A model generated the notes under the pieces. The model made no database searches. It saw only the letters and a program-made list of their open reading frames with translations, and was not told the DNA's origin. This document shows, piece by piece, positions 1-9,372 of a DNA stretch of 64,000 nt; positions within the stretch are counted from its first letter, which is position 1, and every line of letters begins with the position of its first letter. This DNA comes from Oceanobacillus sojae (GTDB lineage: Bacteria > Bacillota > Bacilli > Bacillales > Amphibacillaceae), in the NCBI RefSeq assembly GCF_900162665.1, contig NZ_LT727810.1, positions 465,067 through 529,066 of the forward strand. Reading direction: 5' to 3'. The position numbers and the translations under genes are program-made.

Positions 1-22
1 GAAAGTTGAGTTATTAAGTTCT

Positions 23-199
23 TATAAGGGATGTTCAAAAAGTCCAATAAAAATAACACGGCTGGGTAATGACGTTTTACTAAAACCTCTTTTTTCGCGT
101 GACTATGCAGAAACCGCCGCATCCTGAGAAAGCCGTTCGTAAAAACATGTCACCTTGATCTTCAAGACCTCATTCGAACTCTTTTGAACATGCACTTAT
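23..199. repeat. MITE-like repeat, copy A
   Basis: The ends form an imperfect terminal inverted repeat of about 20 bp. The left end reads TATAAGGGATGTTCAAAAAG, and the reverse complement of the right end reads TATAAGTGCATGTTCAAAAG. A block at 121-163 (TCCTG..GAAAG..CCGTTCGTAAAAAC..CCTTGATCTTC) recurs at 9085-9128 in a longer element with the same ends. No transposase is encoded. This fits a non-autonomous transposable element. The right end lies directly before the ptsG leader. Confidence 0.7.
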
Positions 200-219
200 A
201 TGTGTGGCTGATTCGATCA

Positions 220-308
220 GGCATAAGTAGAAATACTTAGATAGTGAGAGGTACAGTATTTTAGTATCTATATGCGCTATCCTGGTATTTTTACTTATGT
301 CTTTTTTT
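220..308 (+). promoter_or_regulatory. ptsG leader terminator/attenuator
   Basis: Bases 220-236 pair with 285-301 in an uninterrupted 17-bp stem (two G-U pairs), followed by seven T at 302-308. The enclosed loop can form further short stems (GATAG/CTATC and GGTAC/GTATC). It ends about 37 bases before the ptsG start, so it would stop transcription before the gene unless antiterminated. Bacillus ptsG is controlled by the antiterminator GlcT at such a leader. I did not recognise a consensus antiterminator-binding sequence here, and no glcT gene is seen upstream. Confidence 0.7.
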
Positions 309-344
309 ATTGCAGTGTCAGATTAAAAGGAAGGAGGGATTTAT

Positions 345-2384
345 ATGTTCAAAAAAGCGTTTGGAATTCTTCAAATGGTTGGTAAGGCACTTATGCTGCC
401 GGTAGCTCTTTTGCCGGCAGCAGGTCTTATGCTTGGATTTGGAAATGCCGCTCAACAGGATACCATGCTTGGATATCTTCCGTTTCTTAAAGCGGACTGG
501 ATTCAATTAACTGCAACAGTAATGGAAGATGCCGGTGGAGTTATTTTTGATAATCTGCCGCTTATATTTGCAATTGGTGTTGCGATAGGACTGGCAAGTG
601 ACGGAGCTGCCGGGCTTGCTGCACTGATAGGTTACCTGGTTATGAATCAGGTAATGGGTTCGTTTATGCAGGTAACTCCGGAAATGATTACGGAAGATCC
701 TGGTTTTGCAAGTGTACTTGGGATAGGAACCCTGCAGACAGGGGTATTTGGCGGGATTATCGCCGGTTTAATAGCCGCCTATTGTTTTAATCGGTTCCAT
801 AATATAGAAATGCCATCGTTCTTAGGCTTTTTTGCAGGGAAGCGCTTTGTTCCGATTGCGACAGCAGCTGTTTCTTTCCTTGCCGGAATTTTATTAATGT
901 TTATTTGGCCGACGATTCAAAATGTCATGAACAGTGCTTCCTATTGGCTGATTGAAGAAGGCCCATATATTGCAGTTTTTATGTTTGGTTTTATTAAACG
1001 CCTGTTAATACCATTTGGGCTGCATCATATTTTTCATTCGCCCTTCTGGTATGAATTTGGTACATATACGAACCTTGCCGGTGAAATGATTCGCGGGGAT
1101 ATGACCATTTTCTTTGCGCAATTAAGAGATGGAGTAGAAATTACTGCTGGGAATTTTATGGCAGGGGAATTTCCGATTATGATGTTCGGTTTGCCTGCTG
1201 CGGCGCTTGCCATGTATCATACTGCCCGGCCGGAAAGAAAGAAGCTTGTTGCCGGACTGCTTGTTTCAGGAGCATTAACATCCTTCTTAACAGGTATTAC
1301 AGAGCCGCTTGAGTTCTCATTCCTATTTGTCTCACCTTTATTATTTTTTATTCACGCCGTTTTAGACGGACTATCCTATGTATTGATGACATGGTTCAGT
1401 GTCAATGTCGGTTATACCTTCTCTGGAGGAGCCATAGACTTTGTACTTTTCGGAGTATTGCCGAATCAGGAACCATGGTGGATTACAATTATAATTGGGC
1501 TTCTATTCGCAGTACTTTATTATTTCTTATTCCGCTTCTTTATTAAGAAGTTTAACCTGATGACACCGGGGCGTGAAGAAACAATTGAAGAGGTAGATAA
1601 TGATAAAAAAGGAAAACCTGCTGATTTAGCTTATCATGTAGTAGAAGCAATCGGCGGACAAGAAAATATTACCCATCTGGATGCTTGTATTACCCGGTTA
1701 CGTGTTTCTGTCCATTCAATCAAACAGGTGGACAAGAATAAATTGAAACTGCTTGGTGCCTCGGAAGTACAGGAGGTTGGAAATAATATTCAGGCTATTT
1801 TCGGACCGCGTTCAGAAATTATTAAAGGACAGATACAGGATATTATATCTGGCAGGACACCTGGACCTGTGCCTGGAAATCTGGAGCTTTACACTGCGGA
1901 AGAAACAAATGAACAAGAACAGCACTCAAGCTTCGTCGAAGATATTGCTTCTCCGCTAAGCGGGAAACTGATTCCGATTACAGAAGTTCCTGATCAATTA
2001 TTTGCCGGCAGAATGATGGGAGATGGTTTTGCAGTGAAGCCGTTGGATGGTTTAGTGGTCTCTCCAGTAAATGGGAAAGTCACGAATGTTTTTCCTACGA
2101 AGCACGCGATTGGCCTGGAATCAGAAACAGGTAAAGAAATCTTGATCCATATTGGGATTAATACAGTGAATCTCAAAGGAGAAGGATTTGAAATTCTTGT
2201 AGAAGAAGAGGAGGAAGTGAAAGCAGGACAAGCTTTATTAAAAGCTGACTTAGAGCATATTGGTGAATATGCTAAGTCAACTATCAGCCCAATCATCTTT
2301 ACAAATCTGGAAACAGGTCAGCAAATTGAGTTGCTGAAAACAGATGTGGACGCTGGAGAGAACGGTATTATTGAAATTAATTAA
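345..2384 (+). CDS. ptsG: Glucose PTS permease EIICBA
   Basis: This membrane permease takes up glucose and phosphorylates it during transport. The 679-residue protein has an N-terminal EIIC membrane domain (about 1-400, with the PFGLHHIFHSPFWYE and GITEPLEFSFLF motifs). The EIIB domain follows, with phospho-acceptor Cys448 in HLDACITRLR. A C-terminal EIIA domain carries His602 in ILIHIGINTV. Length and motifs agree closely with B. subtilis PtsG (about 699 aa). The ATG follows a strong AAGGAGGG site. Expression is probably controlled by the leader terminator at 220-308. Other sugars of the glucose PTS family cannot be excluded, but similarity to PtsG runs along the whole protein. Confidence 0.93.
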   Translation: MFKKAFGILQMVGKALMLPVALLPAAGLMLGFGNAAQQDTMLGYLPFLKADWIQLTATVMEDAGGVIFDNLPLIFAIGVAIGLASDGAAGLAALIGYLVMNQVMGSFMQVTPEMITEDPGFASVLGIGTLQTGVFGGIIAGLIAAYCFNRFHNIEMPSFLGFFAGKRFVPIATAAVSFLAGILLMFIWPTIQNVMNSASYWLIEEGPYIAVFMFGFIKRLLIPFGLHHIFHSPFWYEFGTYTNLAGEMIRGDMTIFFAQLRDGVEITAGNFMAGEFPIMMFGLPAAALAMYHTARPERKKLVAGLLVSGALTSFLTGITEPLEFSFLFVSPLLFFIHAVLDGLSYVLMTWFSVNVGYTFSGGAIDFVLFGVLPNQEPWWITIIIGLLFAVLYYFLFRFFIKKFNLMTPGREETIEEVDNDKKGKPADLAYHVVEAIGGQENITHLDACITRLRVSVHSIKQVDKNKLKLLGASEVQEVGNNIQAIFGPRSEIIKGQIQDIISGRTPGPVPGNLELYTAEETNEQEQHSSFVEDIASPLSGKLIPITEVPDQLFAGRMMGDGFAVKPLDGLVVSPVNGKVTNVFPTKHAIGLESETGKEILIHIGINTVNLKGEGFEILVEEEEEVKAGQALLKADLEHIGEYAKSTISPIIFTNLETGQQIELLKTDVDAGENGIIEIN

Positions 2385-2418
2385 AGCAGTGAATTTTAAT
2401 TTTCATTGCTTTATTTTA
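2382..2418 (+). terminator. ptsG terminator
   Basis: An inverted repeat (AAAGCAGTGAA at the left, TTCATTGCTTT at the right) overlaps the ptsG stop codon and is followed by a T-rich stretch. Confidence 0.75.
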
Positions 2419-2619
2419 CTATATAGGATAAAAACAGATTGCTGGATAGTTCGATTCCTGTCGGCCAATTCCAGCAGAAAAAACGCAAATCTGCTTAATA
2501 AAGCCTCGTTTTTTCACAGAAAATACACATAAATAGAGGTGAAACAGTTTACTTCATTCTGTAAAACCCTTATCATTTAGGATGAATCATGTTAATCATG
2601 TAAGGAGGGTTTTCTTTCC

Positions 2620-2859
2620 ATGGCTTTTGTTATTCTTGATCCATGCAGAGGTGAAAAAGCGGGAGAATGCGTCAGTGTTTGTCCTGTTGATTGTATAGAA
2701 GAAGGCATCAAGCAATTTTATATTGATCCTGATATTTGCATTGATTGCGGCGCGTGCAAAGCAGTTTGTCCAGTGTCTGCAATTGAAGAGGAGTACGATT
2801 TGACTCCAGATCAAGAGAAGTATTTAGAAGAAGCAGAAGAATTTTTTGCAAACAGGTAA
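2620..2859 (+). CDS. Ferredoxin-type 4Fe-4S dicluster protein
   Basis: This 79-residue soluble electron carrier has two iron-sulfur motifs. The first is irregular, with C9, then C17-VSV-C21-PVD-C25. The second is the classical CIDCGACKAVCP motif. The pattern resembles the small ferredoxins of Bacillaceae with one [4Fe-4S] and one [3Fe-4S] or [4Fe-4S] cluster. The C-terminus is acidic. The start is preceded by AAGGAGGG. It stands alone between two terminators, so no redox partner can be inferred. Confidence 0.85.
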   Translation: MAFVILDPCRGEKAGECVSVCPVDCIEEGIKQFYIDPDICIDCGACKAVCPVSAIEEEYDLTPDQEKYLEEAEEFFANR

Positions 2860-2885
2860 ATACTTCTCTTGAGAGTCTCTCCAAA

Positions 2886-2925
2886 GAAACAGCCCGTCTT
2901 TAACAGTAGACGGGCTGTTTCTATA
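2886..2925. terminator. Strong hairpin after ferredoxin gene
   Basis: A perfect 14-bp stem (GAAACAGCCCGTCT paired with AGACGGGCTGTTTC) encloses an 8-base loop. It terminates the ferredoxin gene. Because the convergent 48-aa ORF ends at 2950 it may act in both directions, although T-runs are short on both sides. Confidence 0.85.
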
Positions 2926-2949
2926 GATCATACCTAAAGCTCTCAACAC

Positions 2950-3096
2950 TTATTCATCTTCCGAAGTCTCCGGTACTTCCTCAGCAAGTCTGCTGGCAAT
3001 CCAGCGCTCAGCTGTTTCCTCATCAATTTCATATTCCTTCCCGGCACGTAATAAATCACCGTGATAGGCAGTTTGAACATTCATTTTTACTTTCAT
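2950..3096 (-). CDS. Small hypothetical protein, 48 aa
   Basis: This reading frame begins ATG-AAA-GTA-AAA-ATG, with an AAGGAG site at good distance. It encodes a 48-residue soluble acidic protein (begins MKVKMNVQTAYHGDLLRAGK, ends in PETSEDE). The layout, a short beta-rich N-terminus followed by AGKEYEIDEETAERWIA and an acidic tail, resembles small proteins described in phage and Bacillus genomes that bind nothing known. I do not assign a function. It lies convergent to the ferredoxin gene and downstream of the neopullulanase terminator. Confidence 0.65.
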   Translation of the reverse strand: MKVKMNVQTAYHGDLLRAGKEYEIDEETAERWIASRLAEEVPETSEDE

Positions 3097-3185
3097 AAGG
3101 ATACTCCTTTTATTAGATCGTTTTCTCCTATGATATCATATTGAAAATATTATTTGCTTATTTGCTGTTGTGATTAAAATGAAAA

Positions 3186-3226
3186 TCCAGTGAAGGAAGC
3201 TTTAATAGCTGTCTTCCTTCACTGGA
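3186..3226 (-). terminator. Neopullulanase gene terminator
   Basis: A perfect 14-bp stem (TCCAGTGAAGGAAG paired with CTTCCTTCACTGGA) lies just after the stop codon of the minus-strand gene. In that direction it is followed by TTTTCATTTT. Confidence 0.85.
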
Positions 3227-3231
3227 AAAGT

Positions 3232-5060
<1,829 letters not shown>

Positions 5061-5113
5061 GTTATAACAAAGCATTGCCCTCAAATTGTATGTGGAACTT
5101 AGTAATTAAATCT

Positions 5114-5143
5114 ATTATTTGCAGAATTGCATTAATAAGTCAA
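5114..5143 (-). promoter_or_regulatory. Candidate promoter of neopullulanase gene
   Basis: On the minus strand TTGACT (5143-5138) is followed after 18 bases by AATAAT (5119-5114). This would give a leader of about 105 bases that contains the hairpin at 5022-5060. Confidence 0.55.
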
Positions 5144-5169
5144 GAGGAAAAATAAAAGAATGAAACCCC

Positions 5170-5198
5170 TTGCAAAAATAGATTAAATAGATTAGAAT
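5170..5198 (+). promoter_or_regulatory. mdxE promoter
   Basis: TTGCAA (5170-5175), a 17-base spacer and TAGAAT (5193-5198) form a good SigA promoter just upstream of the operator palindrome and mdxE. Confidence 0.7.
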
Positions 5199-5211
5199 GA
5201 TTTTTGTAGAT

Positions 5212-5233
5212 GTTGCGCAAACGTTTGCGCAAC
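5212..5233 (+). promoter_or_regulatory. LacI-family operator, probably MalR
   Basis: This is a perfect 22-bp palindrome with half-site GTTGCGCAAAC and a central CG, the hallmark of LacI-family operators. It lies about 13 bases after the -10 box of the mdxE promoter, where a bound repressor would block transcription. MalR, encoded at 9373, is the obvious candidate. CcpA binding to the related core is possible. Confidence 0.8.
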
Positions 5234-5260
5234 TAAAAAATACTAAGAGGAGTTGGGGAA

Positions 5261-6529
5261 ATGAAAGGGAAAGTTCGTTTCTTGGCGTTAATTTCTTTAC
5301 TATTTATTCTGGTTTTAGGAGCATGTGCACCTGATAGAGAAGAACCAGGAGAGGAAAGTACTGGCGGTGAATCTGAAAAGCCGGAAGAATTAGTGATTTG
5401 GATGAATGATCAGGATGAACAGATGGATGCAATTAATGAAATTGTGGAGAAATACGAAGAACAAGAAGGTATTTCAGTCAAAGTGGAAGGACGACCAATG
5501 GTTGATCAATTACAGCAATTATCATTAGCTGGACCTGAAGGAAATGGTCCGGATTTATTCTATCAGCCTCATGACCAGATTGGAAATATTGTTGCGCAAG
5601 GATTAGCGGAACCCCTAGATGTTACTGATGATGAATTAAATAGATATGTAGATGCAGCAGTAGATGCTGTTACTTACACTTATGATGATGAAACAAATAT
5701 ATATGGATTACCTGCAGTTATTGAAACATATGGACTTTTTTATAACAAAAGTATTGTTGATGAAGCACCGGAAACAATGGAAGATGTTTTAGAATTACTG
5801 GAGGATCATACAGATGCTTCTAATGATGAATATGGATTTTTAATGCGGCCGAATGATTTTTATTTCTCTTACCCGTTCCTGGTTAATTATGGCGGATATA
5901 TATTTGGAGGAGAAGTTGGAGACTATGACGTTACGGATGTTGGTTTAGCAAATGATGGTGCGATTGAAGGCGGAGAATTTTATCAAGAGTTTTTTGGTTC
6001 TGGTAAAATCCCGGCTGCTACAACTGCAGACGTAATCGACGGCTTGTTCACAGAAGGTAAAATAGGAGCAGTTATTAATGGACCATGGAGTATTCCTGTT
6101 TATGAAAGCGCTTTGGGAGATGATTTAGCCTTTGCACCTTTCCCACAAATTAATGGCGAACCAAGCTCTACATTTGTAGGCGTTAAATCTTGGATGGTAT
6201 CTTATTACTCAGAAAATAAAGATTGGGCTCAGGATTTAGCTATGTTTATTACAAATGAAGAGAATCAGCAGACGTATTATGATATTGCCGGAGAGCTTCC
6301 TCCAAATGAAGAGGCTTTAAATAATATTGAAGAGCCGATGTATGCTGCCTTTGCTGAGCAAATTCAATTTGGCGTTCCAATGCCGAGTTCTCCTGAAATG
6401 GCCCAAGTCTGGGAGCCGATGCAAAATGCATTACAGTTCTTAACTGAAGGTGAAGATGCCAAAGAAGTGTTAGAAGAAGCTGTGGATCAGATTAACACAA
6501 ACATACAAGCTGGCGGCGGAGGAAATTAA
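5261..6529 (+). CDS. mdxE: Maltodextrin-binding lipoprotein of ABC transporter
   Basis: This 422-residue extracellular solute-binding protein captures maltodextrins for the MdxFG permease. The signal peptide ends in a lipobox (LGAC) with lipidated Cys22, followed by an acidic Gly/Glu-rich linker. The body is a family 1 solute-binding protein, with matching motifs such as LVIWMNDQDEQ and VINGPWSIPVY. It is the first gene of mdxEFG, directly under the operator-controlled promoter. A small hairpin after the gene (6537-6558) probably keeps MdxE levels above those of the permease. Orthology to B. subtilis MdxE rests on family and gene order. Confidence 0.88.
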   Translation: MKGKVRFLALISLLFILVLGACAPDREEPGEESTGGESEKPEELVIWMNDQDEQMDAINEIVEKYEEQEGISVKVEGRPMVDQLQQLSLAGPEGNGPDLFYQPHDQIGNIVAQGLAEPLDVTDDELNRYVDAAVDAVTYTYDDETNIYGLPAVIETYGLFYNKSIVDEAPETMEDVLELLEDHTDASNDEYGFLMRPNDFYFSYPFLVNYGGYIFGGEVGDYDVTDVGLANDGAIEGGEFYQEFFGSGKIPAATTADVIDGLFTEGKIGAVINGPWSIPVYESALGDDLAFAPFPQINGEPSSTFVGVKSWMVSYYSENKDWAQDLAMFITNEENQQTYYDIAGELPPNEEALNNIEEPMYAAFAEQIQFGVPMPSSPEMAQVWEPMQNALQFLTEGEDAKEVLEEAVDQINTNIQAGGGGN

Positions 6530-6536
6530 TTAAATT

Positions 6537-6558
6537 GAGGAGTCTATCTCCTCTTTTT
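6537..6558 (+). terminator. Weak intra-operon terminator mdxE/mdxF
   Basis: A 6-bp stem (GAGGAG with CTCCTC, 5-base loop) followed by five T lies between mdxE and mdxF. It is probably leaky and would favour binding-protein expression. Confidence 0.6.
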
Positions 6559-6640
6559 AATTTACTGATTCTTAAGGGAGCAGGCTATTAAAAATAATTT
6601 TGATTATGTCATATACAGTTAAGTTAAAGGAGGGGTAAGA

Positions 6641-7948
6641 TTGACTACTCCAAAAAAACAGCCAAAAAAGAAGTATCATAAACATAACCCGAATACTGCC
6701 ACCATTTTGTCCATTTTATTTGCCGGATTAGGTCAGTTATATAACCGTAGATATTTAAAAGGAAGTATATTTATTTTTATTGAAGGAGCATTCCTTCTGG
6801 CTTTTCTAGATGCGTTAAATTTTGGGCTTTGGGGGTTGCGTACATTAGGGACCATTCCAGGAACGGATCACTCTATAAGATTACTCGTACTCGGTGTATT
6901 ATCCTTAATTGTTTCGGTAATAGCAATCACATTGTATGTATTTAATGTACTTGATGCAAGAAAACAAGCAAAAAAAATAAAAAAAGGATGGGTGCCTTTA
7001 AGTTTTAAACAGGTGATTAAAGAGGCATATGATTATTCATTTCCTTATATAATTACGTTTCCTGGCCTATTCTTAATGATCTTTGTCGTTATTTTTCCAT
7101 TGCTGTTTTCTCTGTTATTAGCATTTACAAATTATGATTTATATCATTCTCCTCCCCGTAATTTAGTAGATTGGGTAGGGTTGGATAATTTTAAAAGTTT
7201 ATTTACAGTGCCTATTTGGCAGGAGACATTTCTTAGTGTATTTGTTTGGACAATTGTCTGGACAGTAGTAGCAACAACATTACAGATTGCTCTTGGTTTC
7301 TTTCTCGCAGTCCTGGTGAATGATGAAAGGGTGAGATTCAAAAAATTAATCAGAACAATTTTGATTTTACCTTGGGCTGTTCCGGCATTTGTAACTATTC
7401 TGGTATTTGCAGCAATGTTTAATGATGATTTTGGAGCGATTAACAGAGATATTATCATACCTTTATTCGGAGGGGATGGGATATCGTGGTTAAGTGATCC
7501 GCTCTATAGCCGTATAGCAATTATTATGATACAAACATGGCTTGGATTTCCTTTTATCTTTGCATTGTTTACCGGAATATTGCAAAGTATCTCAAAAGAT
7601 TGGTATGAAGCTGCTGACATGGACGGGGCATCACGGATTCAAAAGTTTAAAAGTATTACATTCCCCCATGTGATGTTTGCAACAGCACCATTACTAATCA
7701 TGCAGTACGCTTCAAACTTTAATAATTTTAATGTCATTTATCTATTTAATGAAGGCGGCCCCGCAGTCCGTGGGCAGAATGCCGGCGGTACAGATATTCT
7801 GATCTCCTGGGTATATAAATTGACATTCGATACAAATAACTATTCGATGGCAGCTGTTATTTCAATCATCATGGGACTAATTGTATCTGGCTTTGCATTT
7901 TACCAATTCCGAAAAACAAGATCCTTTAAAGAAGAAGGTGAAATTTAA
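6641..7948 (+). CDS. mdxF: Maltodextrin ABC permease subunit
   Basis: This 435-residue inner-membrane permease forms the translocation channel with MdxG. A basic N-terminus and an extra membrane region (about 20-120, beginning TATILSILFAGLGQLYNRRY) precede the binding-protein-dependent permease domain. The EAA loop that contacts the ATPase is EAADMDGASRIQKFKSITFP. The start is TTG, placed by an AAAGGAGGGG site eight bases upstream; no suitable ATG is nearby. The stop overlaps the mdxG start by one base. No ATPase gene lies in the window, so a shared MsmX-type ATPase is inferred. Confidence 0.9.
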   Translation: MTTPKKQPKKKYHKHNPNTATILSILFAGLGQLYNRRYLKGSIFIFIEGAFLLAFLDALNFGLWGLRTLGTIPGTDHSIRLLVLGVLSLIVSVIAITLYVFNVLDARKQAKKIKKGWVPLSFKQVIKEAYDYSFPYIITFPGLFLMIFVVIFPLLFSLLLAFTNYDLYHSPPRNLVDWVGLDNFKSLFTVPIWQETFLSVFVWTIVWTVVATTLQIALGFFLAVLVNDERVRFKKLIRTILILPWAVPAFVTILVFAAMFNDDFGAINRDIIIPLFGGDGISWLSDPLYSRIAIIMIQTWLGFPFIFALFTGILQSISKDWYEAADMDGASRIQKFKSITFPHVMFATAPLLIMQYASNFNNFNVIYLFNEGGPAVRGQNAGGTDILISWVYKLTFDTNNYSMAAVISIIMGLIVSGFAFYQFRKTRSFKEEGEI

Positions 7949-8787
7949 TGAGCTCGAAAACGAAATCAAAATTAGAAGTAGCAGCGATTTATCTAATACT
8001 GGCAATTGTTTCCGTCATTATTTTTTATCCGCTGCTTTGGACAATAGGTATGTCACTTAATCAGGGGACAAGTTTATATTCTTCCAGTATTATTCCGGAT
8101 AATTTTTCATTGGAACATTATAAATGGCTGTTCAGTCCGCAAAGTGATTATTTATTATGGTATAAAAACTCATTGATTGTTGCTTTTGCAAATGCCATTG
8201 GAAGTGTAGTACTGACAGCATTTGTTGCTTATGCCTTTTCAAGATTTAAATTTGTAGGACGTAAGAATGGATTGTATATCTTTTTACTTTTACAAATGTT
8301 TCCTGTAATGATGGCGATGGTTGCCTTATACATCTTCTTAAATATGATTGGGTTATTAGATTCGTTAACAGGTTTAATATTGATTTATTTAGGTGGTCAA
8401 ATTCCATTTAACGCCTGGCTGGTAAAAGGATATTTTGACACGATTCCAAAAGAGCTGGATGAGGCTGCTAAGATCGATGGAGCCGGTCCTATCAGGATTT
8501 TTTGGAGTGTTCTTCTTCCACTGGCAAAACCTATTCTGGCAGTAGTTGCTCTATTTAATTTTATGGCACCATTATTTGATTTTCTGCTTCCGTCCATTGT
8601 TATTTCAAGTGAGGAAAATTATACTTTGGCTTTGGGACTATACAATTTTATAAATGATCAGTTTGCAAATAATTTTACTAGATTTGCAGCAGGTTCTGTA
8701 TTAATTGCTGTGCCAATTGCAACCATTTATTTATTCCTGCAAAGGTACTTAATTTCCGGTTTAGCGTCGGGTGGTACAAAAGGTTAA
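7948..8787 (+). CDS. mdxG: Maltodextrin ABC permease subunit
   Basis: This 279-residue membrane protein is the second permease subunit. About six membrane segments are visible, starting with AAIYLILAIVSVIIFYPLLW. The EAA loop is ELDEAAKIDGAGPIRIFWSV. The ATG overlaps the mdxF stop (TAATG), showing translational coupling. It is the last gene of mdxEFG. The typical MalG length and the conserved C-terminal part support an intact subunit. The MITE-like repeat copy B begins about 50 bases downstream, and I see no clear terminator in between. Confidence 0.9.
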   Translation: MSSKTKSKLEVAAIYLILAIVSVIIFYPLLWTIGMSLNQGTSLYSSSIIPDNFSLEHYKWLFSPQSDYLLWYKNSLIVAFANAIGSVVLTAFVAYAFSRFKFVGRKNGLYIFLLLQMFPVMMAMVALYIFLNMIGLLDSLTGLILIYLGGQIPFNAWLVKGYFDTIPKELDEAAKIDGAGPIRIFWSVLLPLAKPILAVVALFNFMAPLFDFLLPSIVISSEENYTLALGLYNFINDQFANNFTRFAAGSVLIAVPIATIYLFLQRYLISGLASGGTKG

Positions 8788-8835
8788 AATGTTGTATGCT
8801 AAATGAAATAGTTCTATAAAACTTGTTATAAAGTC

Positions 8836-9166
8836 CTATAAGAGGATGTTCAAAAAGTCCCCAAATGATAAGCGGTGAATCTCTGCGTTGACGTATTTTT
8901 TCCGATGGGACTGGGACTGCGATTACTCGCCCCATCGAAGGGCTTTTGCGATTACTCGCCCCACCAAGAGCGTTACTCACGTATTATAAAGCATAGAGGA
9001 ACTTCTGTTAAGAGCGTCCACGTCCTGGGACTGCGATTACTCGTCCCATCGAAAACATTTATGGACAACACAGAAGTCATCACGTCCTGTGAAAGTCCGT
9101 TCGTAAAAACCACGTCGCCTTGATCTTCTTGCTTCTAATTTAGAAACTTTTTGAACACGCACTATA
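8836..9166. repeat. MITE-like repeat, copy B, with internal 17-mers
   Basis: The left end (TATAAGAGGATGTTCAAAAAG) and the reverse complement of the right end (TATAGTGCGTGTTCAAAAAG) match the ends of copy A at 23-199. The right-hand core at 9085-9128 also matches copy A. The extra central part contains three copies of TGCGATTACTCGYCCCA (8918-8934, 8947-8963, 9032-9048). Copies 1 and 3 sit in the wider context GGGAC..CCCATCGAA, which can fold back. No protein of significance is encoded. The rest of the 8788-9372 gap shows no gene. Confidence 0.72.
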
Positions 9167-9372
9167 AAACAAAGATATAAGAGACAGAGAATTTTTCCGT
9201 TATTACTTATTTTCTGTATGGTAAGCATTCCTGGGAACTGTGTTGCTTTGCGAGCCTCCATCGAGAGACAATTAATTTTAAGTTTAACAGCTATACAGGC
9301 TTCATGGGGATGCTGGCTGGCTCTGTTTCTATGCCATGTTGAAGTATCGTGAATATGCTGACTTAGAGGGTG

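Noticed and set aside
2445-2480. Sequence resembling a tRNA T-arm (GTTCGATTCC)
   Set aside because: The flanking bases do not form the T-stem cleanly and no acceptor, D or anticodon arms are present.
8918-9048. CRISPR-like array
   Set aside because: There are only three units with spacings of 29 and 85 bases and no cas gene; it is part of the MITE-like repeat.
8875-9123. 82-codon frame in repeat copy B
   Set aside because: It runs through the 17-mer repeats, has no ribosome site and no protein-like composition.
9218-9352. 44-codon frame upstream of malR
   Set aside because: No ribosome binding site and no recognisable features; overlapped by a frame on the other strand.
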